A stretch of 64,000 nucleotides of DNA, taken from Duganella margarita (lineage in GTDB: Bacteria > Pseudomonadota > Gammaproteobacteria > Burkholderiales > Burkholderiaceae_D). Made by a program: the position numbers and the translations under genes. Of the stretch, positions 1 through 7,578 are shown in pieces. Numbering within the stretch: position 1 is the stretch's first letter; each line of letters begins with the position of its first letter. Below the pieces are notes generated by a model. That model saw only the letters and a program-made list of their open reading frames with translations. It searched no databases and was not told the DNA's origin. The DNA lies in assembly GCF_009857535.1 (NCBI RefSeq), contig NZ_WWCS01000018.1:51649-115648 (forward strand), in the 5' to 3' direction.

Positions 1-246
1 ATCGATCACCGCGCCTTTGGCGTCGTCGCCAAACAGCGCTTGCGTGAAGCTATTGACGAAACTCTGGGCGAAATCCACCGTGGCGTTGCCGAGCGAGGCG
101 ACGCGGCTGTCCAGGTCCAGCGCCTTGCTGGACGAGTTGGCAGCCGAGACACCTTGCGTTTTCTGCAAGGCCGGCGTTTTGGAGTCGGCTTGGGTGCCGG
201 TGAACAGCGATGGCAGGCGCGCGCCCAGATTGGAGATGGTAGACAT
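1..246 (-). CDS. Unknown protein, N-terminal part only (runs off the left edge)
   Basis: Open frame read leftwards from an ATG at 246 to the window edge: 82 codons without a stop. The visible N-terminus begins MSTISNLGARLPSLFTGTQA and is followed by a Ser/Lys/Ala-rich stretch and then a helix-prone segment (around residues 45-82, SLGNATVDFAQSFVNSF). There is no signal peptide or membrane segment. Codon use (G/C in third position) matches the neighbours, which supports coding. The ribosome site is weak (GGAAT just upstream). It precedes no recognised operon partner; the next gene upstream, also on the minus strand, is the small cysteine protein at 325-534. I do not recognise a family and give no function. 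Confidence 0.5.
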   Translation of the reverse strand, partial: MSTISNLGARLPSLFTGTQADSKTPALQKTQGVSAANSSSKALDLDSRVASLGNATVDFAQSFVNSFTQALFGDDAKGAVID

Positions 247-324
247 GGCGGATTCCGGTTTCAATGTAACTTCTACAATAATTAACGGTAGCGTAGTCGA
301 TTACTTGAGGGCGCGGCGCGCAAA

Positions 325-534
325 TTAATGGTGGTGGGTCCAACCCTCTGGCGCGGCCAGGTAGGATTGCACGGCGTCTTTCTGGCCGATGGCGTGATGT
401 TTCACCTCGCCGCAGGCGCAAACGCCCACGTAAGGCTGGATGTGCGAGCAGGCCGAGACCTTTTGCAGGCGGACTTGCACGGCTTTGGCGCATTTAACGC
501 ATTTGAAGGTGAGGGTGCGTGGTGCTTTTAACAT
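325..534 (-). CDS. Small cysteine-rich protein, putative zinc ribbon
   Basis: A 69-residue basic protein starting at the ATG at 534. Cysteines are arranged as C12-x2-C15, C29 and C39-x-C41, with a His-rich tail (THHH at the C-terminus), which suggests a small metal-binding fold. No family is recognised. The start has no convincing Shine-Dalgarno sequence, so the gene call rests on frame, cysteine spacing and codon use. It lies between the partial unknown gene and the SprA-like gene, all on the same strand. A competing frame on the other strand (328-531) overlaps nearly the whole gene but encodes a sequence without recognisable features. Confidence 0.5.
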   Translation of the reverse strand: MLKAPRTLTFKCVKCAKAVQVRLQKVSACSHIQPYVGVCACGEVKHHAIGQKDAVQSYLAAPEGWTHHH

Positions 535-577
535 GGTTGTATCGCTGCTTGAAAAGGCAAAGGCGGGATTTTATCAC

Positions 578-1090
578 TCACGCATAGATATCCACCGAGG
601 GCGCGGCGGCCGGCACGGCGCCGTAGGCGTTCTGGGTTTTTTGCTGCGCCAGTTCGGCGCGGGCCTGGTTTTCCATCTGCTGCGCCTGGGAGGCGACCGC
701 GCGATCGGCGCTGGACGGTTCGGCCGGGGCCAGCGCCGCCGCCTGGATGGTGCGCGCGCGTTCAATGGTTTCCTGCGGCGTGGCGCCGGGCGAGGTGTCG
801 ATATTGACTTCGCCGCCGGTGGCGTAATCGACGCCGTTCGGGCCGCGCTGGTAGGTGTAGGAGGCGCCGGAGGTAGCCAGTCCGCCGGCAGCGGCCAGGT
901 GGGCTTGTTCGTGCTGGCGTACTTCGAGGTCGCGGGATTTGAGCTGGTCCAGTATGGCCAGCGCTTCTTCCGACAGCTGGGTGGTGGCCGACGGCGTGGC
1001 CTGCGGCGCAGCGCTGGCCGTTGGCGGCGCCGGCGCAAAGCGCGTCGCCGGAACGGTGGCATAGCTGGATGGGATGGCGCCGACATTCAT
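578..1090 (-). CDS. SprA-related putative metalloprotease (PF12118-type)
   Basis: 170 residues, start ATG at 1090 preceded by a strong GGGAGG site. Residues 1-40 are a low-complexity Ala/Pro/Thr tail. Then comes a helix with the HEXXH signature H60-E-Q-A-H64, followed by a Gly-rich turn and the TYQRGPNGVDYATGGEVNID region typical of the SprA-related family. The C-terminal part (about 110-165) is an Ala/Gln-rich helix. In the family the HEXXH motif suggests zinc peptidase activity, but the biochemical role is not established as far as I know. No signal peptide is seen, so a cytoplasmic location is inferred. A longer in-frame extension upstream to 1342 overlaps the next gene antisense and was rejected because the ribosome site fits 1090. 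Confidence 0.75.
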   Translation of the reverse strand: MNVGAIPSSYATVPATRFAPAPPTASAAPQATPSATTQLSEEALAILDQLKSRDLEVRQHEQAHLAAAGGLATSGASYTYQRGPNGVDYATGGEVNIDTSPGATPQETIERARTIQAAALAPAEPSSADRAVASQAQQMENQARAELAQQKTQNAYGAVPAAAPSVDIYA

Positions 1091-1143
1091 GGGATGAGAA
1101 CCTCCCTCTGAATGATAGCAAAAAAACAGCGCGGCGCTACTTC

Positions 1144-2283
1144 CTATTCGGTGACGGTGGCCACCACGGTGTGCAGCAGGCGATTGACCTTGGCGCCCAT
1201 GTCGTCGGAGCCGTAGTCGCCGGCGGTGACCACCAGCGTCAGGTCCAGCTCCGGCACGATGAAGATGCGCTGGCCGCCGTTGCCAAAGCCGGCGTTCCAT
1301 GCGACGCGGTGATCCTTCCACGCCGCCGTGCCGGCCCACCACTGGTAGCCGTAGTGGATTTCATCCGGCTGGTCGCCGGGGCTGCGGAAGCCGACGCTCA
1401 GGCGCGGCTTCAGCGAGGCGTCGATCCAGTCTTCCGCCACTAGTTGGCGGCCGTTCCAGCGGCCATGGTTCAACATCAGGCGTCCCAGCTTGGCCATGTC
1501 GCGCGGACGCAGGCGCAGGCCGGCGAACGACGCCGGGCGGCCTCGCAGATCGGTCACCCACTGCCACTGCGTGATGCCGAGAGGTGCGAACAATTCAGTG
1601 TTGGCCACGTCCAGCCACGGCTTGCCGGCGACGCGGCTGACGATGTCGGCCAGGATCAGGGTGCCGCCGCCGTTGTAATTCCATTTGGTGCCCGGCGCCG
1701 CTTCGATCGGCCGTTCCAGCACGTAGCGTACCGGATCGGTTTTCCAGAACAGGCGCATCTCGTTGTTGGGCTGCGCGCCTTCATCCCACTTCCAGCCGCC
1801 GCTCATGGTCAGCAGGTGTTCGAGGTTGATGGCGTCCAGCGCAGGGGAGCGCAGGTCGTTGTATTCCGGGTAGTAGTCCAGCACCGGCGTGGCGAGGCGG
1901 GCGATTTTGCCTTGCTGTTTTTCGATGCCGATCAGCAGGCTGATGACGCTTTTGCCGATGGAGCGGTTGTCGTGCAGCGTCTCCGGGCCGAAACTGACGG
2001 TCGGCGCGAACGGCGGCCACACGCCGAGTCCACGGGCGATGGATTTGTCCTTGCCGCTGCGGTACATCTCCGCCACCAGTTTGCCGTGGCGCTCGATGAC
2101 GATGCTGTGGATGTTGTCCTTGCCCTGGGCGATGGCGGTCAGCGTCAGGCACAGGGTGGTGGAATTGAAGCCGCTGGCTTCGGGCGTGCTGAGTTCCCAG
2201 CCGTCGGTTTGGATGGTTGGGCCGGCGCAGGTGGCTGCGCCTGCCGACAAGGGAAACAACAAGCAGAGAGCGGCGCGGCGCAT
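1144..2283 (-). CDS. Secreted serine beta-lactamase-family hydrolase (class C / EstB-like)
   Basis: 379 residues beginning with a short cleavable-looking signal peptide (MRRAALCLLFPLSAGAA). The Beta-lactamase/transpeptidase-like fold (PF00144) is shown by the active-site SxxK at S108-I-G-K111, by Y203 in the WNYNGG segment at the position of the YxN tyrosine, and by the late WNAGFGNGGQ block. The family includes class C beta-lactamases, esterases and D-aminopeptidases. Sequence alone does not give the substrate, so an esterase or peptidase is as likely as a beta-lactamase. It ends 53 bases before the SprA-like gene and begins 9 bases after sbcC stops, so it may be the tail of the sbcDC transcript. 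Confidence 0.8.
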   Translation of the reverse strand: MRRAALCLLFPLSAGAATCAGPTIQTDGWELSTPEASGFNSTTLCLTLTAIAQGKDNIHSIVIERHGKLVAEMYRSGKDKSIARGLGVWPPFAPTVSFGPETLHDNRSIGKSVISLLIGIEKQQGKIARLATPVLDYYPEYNDLRSPALDAINLEHLLTMSGGWKWDEGAQPNNEMRLFWKTDPVRYVLERPIEAAPGTKWNYNGGGTLILADIVSRVAGKPWLDVANTELFAPLGITQWQWVTDLRGRPASFAGLRLRPRDMAKLGRLMLNHGRWNGRQLVAEDWIDASLKPRLSVGFRSPGDQPDEIHYGYQWWAGTAAWKDHRVAWNAGFGNGGQRIFIVPELDLTLVVTAGDYGSDDMGAKVNRLLHTVVATVTE

Positions 2284-2291
2284 GCAAGCTC

Positions 2292-5200
2292 CTATTGAAC
2301 GCTGATGGTGCTGCGGCCACCGGCGGATGGCTGGACCAGGATTCTGGCCGAGATCCGCTCGGTCATTTCCTGTACGTGGGAGATGACGCCGACCTTGCGG
2401 CCCATCGCTTGCAGGCCGTCCAGCGCATCCATGGCGACGCGCAGGGTGTCGGCATCCAGGCTGCCGAAGCCTTCGTCGATGAATAGTGATTCGACGCGCA
2501 CGCGGTTGGAAGAGAGCGAGGCCAGTCCCAGTGCCAGCGCCAGCGAGACCAGGAACGATTCGCCGCCGGACAGCGAGTGCACGGAGCGCATTTCGCCGCC
2601 CATGTCCTGGTCGCGCACCAGCAGGGCGAGCGATGGCGCGGCGCTGTTCTGGATGCGTTCCAGCTGGTAGCGGCGCGACAGGTGGTTGAGGTGCGCATTG
2701 GCGTAGCCCAGCAGGACGTCGAGCGTAAATTGCTGGGCGTAGTTGCGGAAGCGTTTGCCGTCGGCGGAGCCGATCAGGTCATCCATTCGCGCCCAGCGCT
2801 GGGCAATCGATTCCTGATGTTCGATTTCGGCCAGCATGGCGCTGGAGCGGTGGCGTTTGTCGTCGTCCTGTGCCAGCGCGAGGTGCAGCGCGGTGGCGTG
2901 GTCGTTGGCGGTTTTGCGTTCGGCCAGCAGGGCGTTGAGCAGGGCAGCGATGACCATGGCCGGTGGTTCGGCCGGTGCTTCGTCGGCTGGCGTAGATTCC
3001 GGCGCCGCGTCGTCTGCTGGTGCCAGGGCCTGTGTCGCGGCGTCGTCCCACAGGTCTGCGGTGGCGGGCGCGGATTTGTTGGCGGCCTTCGCGTTAGCGT
3101 TGCCTGCGGCTGAACCGGCGGTCACGCCCGCACCGGCGTCACCGCTAGCCTTGTCGGCTCCGTCCGCGTCGGCCGGCGGCTGCGCGGTAATGCGCGGCGG
3201 CGGGGCGGAGAGTTGGTGCTGTTCGCGCTGGCGTTGACGTTCTTGCAGCACCGTCGTAGCCTGGTCGGCCGCGCGGGCTAGTGCTTGCAGGGCTTCGCGC
3301 TCTATGCTGATGTCATCGGCGGACAGGGCGAGAAGGTCGCGCAGTTGCGTCAGATCGTGCAGGCCGGCGTCGGGCTGGCGCTGCTGGAATGCGCCCAGCC
3401 AGTCTTCCAGGCGCGCGGCGGCGGTGGCGGCGGATGCTTGCAGCGTTGCGAGACGATTGCCAGCCTGCACCAACGCTTCGTCGGCGCGCGTGCGGGCTTG
3501 CGTTGCTTGTTGAGCGGCGGCCTGGCTGGCCGCATGGCGCGCTTTGGCTGCATCGACTGCAGCTTGCAGCGCGGTTTCGACGTCGCGAATCTCCTTGCCG
3601 CCCCACATGGCCATGCGCTGTTCCTGGCTGGCTTTTACGCCCGCATCCACAGCGGTAAACGCAGCGCGCGCGGCGAGGGCGTCCTGGCCGGCCCTTGCCA
3701 GCACCTCGTTCAGGCCTTTCAGCTCGACCTCAATCGCGGCCAGGCCGCCAGCGCGCTCATCATATGCCGCGCGCTGCGCCAGCCATTGCTTGCTCTCGGC
3801 CTGGCGCGCCTCGTAGAACCGCGCCGGGCCGGACTTCCAGTCTTCCTTCCATTCCTCGCTCGGAATGTCCCCGCCGCTGAACGCCGAATCCAGATCGGCC
3901 AGCAGGCCGCTCAACACCAGCGCCACCTCGATGCGCTGGTCTTCCAGTGCCTTGTATTCGGTATCGGCCTGCGCCAGCGCGGCCTTGGCGGCAGCGGCCA
4001 CGGTTTGCAGGCGCGTATGTTCGGCTGCGAAGCGCTCGTAAGCCGTTTGCGCCTGGTCGCGCGCTACACGCGCTGCCTGCACTTCGCGCTCCTGCTGCTC
4101 GACGGCTTCCAGTCCCTGCTGCGCCTCGGACAGCTTGTCGATGAACCACTGAGTGCGTTCAGCTTCCGGCGGCACTGCATTGGCGACCACCAGCGCGTGC
4201 GCCGACCACGCGGCAGACACGCGCTCCAGCTGCTGCTGCAACGAACGCTGCTCAGCCGCCAGCACGCTCAGATGATCGGCGCTGGCCTGTGCGGTGGCGC
4301 GTTGCGCCGCCTGTTGATTGACGTTGACTTCCAGCTGTTGACGGCTGCGCGCCACATCGCCCTGTAATTCGCGCAGCATGGTTTGCAGGCTGTCGTCGTT
4401 GTGGCGATATGGATGATCCATGGCGCCGCACACCGGGCAGGGCGTGTCGTCTTCCAGCGTCTGGCGCAGCGATTCCACACTGGCTGCGGTGGCGGCTTCC
4501 GCCAGCTTGAGCGAACGCTCCGCCTGCACGCAGGTCGCCAGAATGGCGATATTTTCCTGCTGTGCCGCCGCCAGTTGCGTCTCGGCCGCTGTCATGGTTT
4601 GGCGCAGTTGTGCCGATTGCGTTTCGATTTGCGCGTTGCGGGTCTGGCGCGACTCCAGATCGAGCCAGATTTTTTCCGCGCTGGTCAGGCGGCTGCGGTA
4701 CTGCTCCCAGCTGGTGCGCGAAGCCTGCAACTGCTCGATCGAATACGAGGCAAGGTGCTGCGCGGTCTGCTGGCGCTGGAGGTCCAGCGTTTGCAACGCC
4801 TCGACGGCGCCGGCCAGCTTGGTGCTGGCGGCGGCTTCCTCATCGCGATGAAGCTGCGCGTTGCGCTGCACGCGCGACAAGCCGGCATGCAGACGCTCGG
4901 CCTGCGCGGCCGCCTGGCCGGCCTGCACGAACAGCACGTCCCAGCGTTCCCACTGCTGCGCCAGGGCCTTCCAGTGTTTGTGCTGCTCCAGCCATGTGGC
5001 GCCGGCCTGCTGCTGCGCCGTGAGTCGCGCATGCTCGCTCTGACGCGATTGCAGCGCGGCCTTGGCGGCGGCATCGGATTGGTCGGCTTTCTCGCAGGCG
5101 GCGGAGGCCTGCCGCCACGCCGGCAGCATCGCCTCGATACGGGCATCCAGCGCCTTGGCCTGATCCAGCTGCGGTGCGGCGGCACGCTGCGCGGCTTCCG

Positions 5201-6278
5201 CTTCCTGCTGGCTGGCGGCGGCTTGCGCCAGTGCGGCATTGGCCTGTTCCTGTGCCAGCGCTGCGTGCTGCACGTTTTGCGTGCCGGCGACGATGGATTC
5301 CTGCGTGGCCTTGATGTCGCTGTCGATGCGTAGAATATCCTCGGCCAGCGGGCGCGCCGACTGCACGGCGTCGATGCGCACCAAGGCGGCGCGGCGCGGT
5401 GCGGCGGCTTCCACCGAGGCTTGCGCATCGGCGCTGGCCTGGCGAGCGGCTTGTTCTTCCTGTTCGAGGCGCTCCGCCTGCTGGTACCAGCGCAGTTCCT
5501 GCTCCAGCTCTGCCTTCTGCTGATCCAGCGCCTGCAGGGCGATGCCGGCGTCAGCGCTTTTCGCCAGCAGCTCGGCGCGCTCCTCGGCGTTGAGCGGCTT
5601 CTGGTCGGCCAGGCGCAGATTCAGTTTTTGCAGCGCAGCCTGTTCCAGCTTGTTGCGCTCGAAGGCGCGGATCGAAATTTCCGAATAGACCGTGCTGCCG
5701 GTCAGGGTTTCCAGCAGTTCGCCGCGCTCGTTGTCCTCTGCCTTCAGGAAAGCCGAGAACTCGTTCTGCGCCAGCAGCACCGCGCGCGTGAACTGCTCAA
5801 ACGACAGGCCGATGCGTTTTTCGATTTCCGCCTTGACCTCGGTCTTGGTGGCGCCGATCTGCTGCTCCGATGGCAGCAGTTTCAGCGACATCATGGTCGG
5901 CTGCAAAGCGCCTTCCGCCCTGGTGCGGGACCGGCGCACGCTCCAGCGCGCGCGGTACGAGGCGCCGTCGCTGCCGACGAAGTCCACTTCCGCATAGCCC
6001 TCCGCCGTGCCACGACGCAGCAGCGTGCGCGGGTCCTGGGTGGAGACGGTCTCGTTGCCGACGTCGGCCAGGTAATTGCGGCCGGCCACGCGCAGCAGGC
6101 GTGGCGTGGCGTCGTACAGCGCCAGGCACAGGGCATCCAGCAAGGTGCTCTTGCCGGCGCCGGTCGGGCCGCTGATGGCGAACAGGCCGGTGGAGGCCAA
6201 CGGCTCCGCTTCAAAATTGACGCTGAATTCCTCGGCCAGCGAGGCCAGGTTCTTGCCGCTGATTTTCAGGATCCTCAT
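2292..6278 (-). CDS. sbcC: Nuclease SbcCD subunit C (SMC-like ATPase)
   Basis: 1328 residues. SbcC is the Rad50-like ATPase of the SbcCD complex that cleaves hairpins and blocked DNA ends. Walker A (GPTGAGKST) is at about residues 34-42, long coiled coils flank a zinc-hook CPVC at 614-617, and the signature SGGES is at about 1237 with Walker B (LFIDEG) at about 1266. The start ATG overlaps the sbcD stop by four bases (ATGA), so the two are translationally coupled. Oddity: roughly residues 1025-1107 are an Ala/Pro/Asp-rich, coiled-coil-breaking insertion in the second coiled coil (bases about 2958-3206). The protein is longer than the E. coli enzyme (about 1050 residues), partly because of this insertion. 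Confidence 0.96.
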   Translation of the reverse strand: MRILKISGKNLASLAEEFSVNFEAEPLASTGLFAISGPTGAGKSTLLDALCLALYDATPRLLRVAGRNYLADVGNETVSTQDPRTLLRRGTAEGYAEVDFVGSDGASYRARWSVRRSRTRAEGALQPTMMSLKLLPSEQQIGATKTEVKAEIEKRIGLSFEQFTRAVLLAQNEFSAFLKAEDNERGELLETLTGSTVYSEISIRAFERNKLEQAALQKLNLRLADQKPLNAEERAELLAKSADAGIALQALDQQKAELEQELRWYQQAERLEQEEQAARQASADAQASVEAAAPRRAALVRIDAVQSARPLAEDILRIDSDIKATQESIVAGTQNVQHAALAQEQANAALAQAAASQQEAEAAQRAAAPQLDQAKALDARIEAMLPAWRQASAACEKADQSDAAAKAALQSRQSEHARLTAQQQAGATWLEQHKHWKALAQQWERWDVLFVQAGQAAAQAERLHAGLSRVQRNAQLHRDEEAAASTKLAGAVEALQTLDLQRQQTAQHLASYSIEQLQASRTSWEQYRSRLTSAEKIWLDLESRQTRNAQIETQSAQLRQTMTAAETQLAAAQQENIAILATCVQAERSLKLAEAATAASVESLRQTLEDDTPCPVCGAMDHPYRHNDDSLQTMLRELQGDVARSRQQLEVNVNQQAAQRATAQASADHLSVLAAEQRSLQQQLERVSAAWSAHALVVANAVPPEAERTQWFIDKLSEAQQGLEAVEQQEREVQAARVARDQAQTAYERFAAEHTRLQTVAAAAKAALAQADTEYKALEDQRIEVALVLSGLLADLDSAFSGGDIPSEEWKEDWKSGPARFYEARQAESKQWLAQRAAYDERAGGLAAIEVELKGLNEVLARAGQDALAARAAFTAVDAGVKASQEQRMAMWGGKEIRDVETALQAAVDAAKARHAASQAAAQQATQARTRADEALVQAGNRLATLQASAATAAARLEDWLGAFQQRQPDAGLHDLTQLRDLLALSADDISIEREALQALARAADQATTVLQERQRQREQHQLSAPPPRITAQPPADADGADKASGDAGAGVTAGSAAGNANAKAANKSAPATADLWDDAATQALAPADDAAPESTPADEAPAEPPAMVIAALLNALLAERKTANDHATALHLALAQDDDKRHRSSAMLAEIEHQESIAQRWARMDDLIGSADGKRFRNYAQQFTLDVLLGYANAHLNHLSRRYQLERIQNSAAPSLALLVRDQDMGGEMRSVHSLSGGESFLVSLALALGLASLSSNRVRVESLFIDEGFGSLDADTLRVAMDALDGLQAMGRKVGVISHVQEMTERISARILVQPSAGGRSTISVQ
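2958..3206 (-). other. Low-complexity insertion inside sbcC
   Basis: About 83 codons encoding mostly Ala, Pro, Asp and Gly (for example APPPRITAQPPADADGA at its start and PADEAPAEPPA at its end). They interrupt an otherwise heptad-like coiled coil and keep the reading frame. The segment looks like a flexible linker. I see no repeat unit and no mobile-element ends. Confidence 0.6.
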
Positions 6279-7501
6279 GGCAGCATCAACTCCGCAAAGG
6301 CGCTCAGTTGATCGGCCGGCGCTTCATTGCCGAAGCGCTGCTGGTACAGCTGCCTGAAAATGTCGTCGGGCTTGAGCTTTTCCAGCTGGTCCAGCGTCAT
6401 CACTTCCTTGTCGATGGAGGAGGTGCGGGCGGCGGTCGAGGTTTCAATCTTCGCCAGCCGCACCGGCTTGCCGTCCAGCGCCGCTTCGATGCGCGCGCGC
6501 AGGCCGGGTTCCGGCTGCTCCAGCAGCACGCGCACTTCCAGATACGGTTGCTGTTCCACCGGCGCGTCCGGCGGCGACAGGGCGGCCAGTTCCTCCAGCA
6601 CCTGCGTCAAAGGCGCCGGCTTGGACGGCACGCGCAGCAGCTCCACCGCGCGCGGCACCGGTACTGGCACAATCTCGCGCAGCGCCGGGCCATCGAGGTC
6701 GATGCGCAAAATCTGGTGCGCGTAATTCACCTCGGCGAACGACAGCGGCAGCGGGCTGCCGGAGTAGCGGATATGTTCCTGCTTGCCGACGTTCTGCGCC
6801 AGGTGCAAGTGACCCAGCGCCGCGTAGGCGATGGCCGGATCGAAGATCCCGGCCGGCAGCATCTCGGTGCCGCCGATGACGATGCGGCGTTCCGAGTCGT
6901 TGGACATCTGCCCATCCACCATATGGCAGTGGCCCATGGCGACGATGGCCTGGCCGTCCTGGCGCTTGCTCTGCGCCAGGGCAAACGCCTGCTGATACAG
7001 CGTGGCGATACCGGCCAGGTAAGGATCGGCGCCATCGTCCGTGGCCACGCGCGGCACGTCGCCGGGACGCAAGAACGGCACGGCCAGGCACCAGGCCTCG
7101 ACTGCACCGCTGCGGCCCGTCAGCGGCAGCACCAGCGATTCGATGTCAATTTCGCCATCGGCATTGCGCTGCACGGCGCCGATCACGCGCGTGCCGTGGG
7201 CTTCCAGCAGCGGTCCGGGCGCATCCAGCCGGCCCGGCGAATCGTGGTTGCCGGCGATGATGATCAGGTTCAGATGCGGCGCGCGCTCCTTGGCCACCCG
7301 CAAAAAGCGGTACAGCTGCTTTTGCGAGGCGGATGACGGGTTGGCGTTATCGTAAATATCGCCGGCGATCAGCAGCACGTCGGCCTGTTCGGCGACGATG
7401 GTGTCCAGCAGCCAGTCGAGAAAACGCTGGTGTTCGTAGTGACGCTCGAAATTATGCAGGGATTGGCCGAGATGCCAGTCGGAGGTGTGCAGCAGACGCA
7501 T
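6275..7501 (-). CDS. sbcD: Nuclease SbcCD subunit D (Mre11-like phosphoesterase)
   Basis: 408 residues from the ATG at 7501 (MRLLHTSDWHLGQ). This start places the D8-x-H10 metal motif right at the N-terminus, as in the family; the frame is open 15 codons further upstream, but that extension adds nothing conserved. Other calcineurin-like motifs are GDIYDNANP and GNHDSPGR. The C-terminal domain carries the SbcC-binding region. Acts with SbcC as an ATP-dependent double-strand exonuclease and single-strand endonuclease. The stop codon overlaps the sbcC start by four bases. First gene of the sbcDC operon. Confidence 0.96.
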   Translation of the reverse strand: MRLLHTSDWHLGQSLHNFERHYEHQRFLDWLLDTIVAEQADVLLIAGDIYDNANPSSASQKQLYRFLRVAKERAPHLNLIIIAGNHDSPGRLDAPGPLLEAHGTRVIGAVQRNADGEIDIESLVLPLTGRSGAVEAWCLAVPFLRPGDVPRVATDDGADPYLAGIATLYQQAFALAQSKRQDGQAIVAMGHCHMVDGQMSNDSERRIVIGGTEMLPAGIFDPAIAYAALGHLHLAQNVGKQEHIRYSGSPLPLSFAEVNYAHQILRIDLDGPALREIVPVPVPRAVELLRVPSKPAPLTQVLEELAALSPPDAPVEQQPYLEVRVLLEQPEPGLRARIEAALDGKPVRLAKIETSTAARTSSIDKEVMTLDQLEKLKPDDIFRQLYQQRFGNEAPADQLSAFAELMLP

Positions 7502-7578
7502 GAAAAAATAGGATGAAGCAGCCGGAAAGCGCTCAATATAGCGCAAGCCGGCGGCGCCCGGTTTGATTTATGCCGCGC

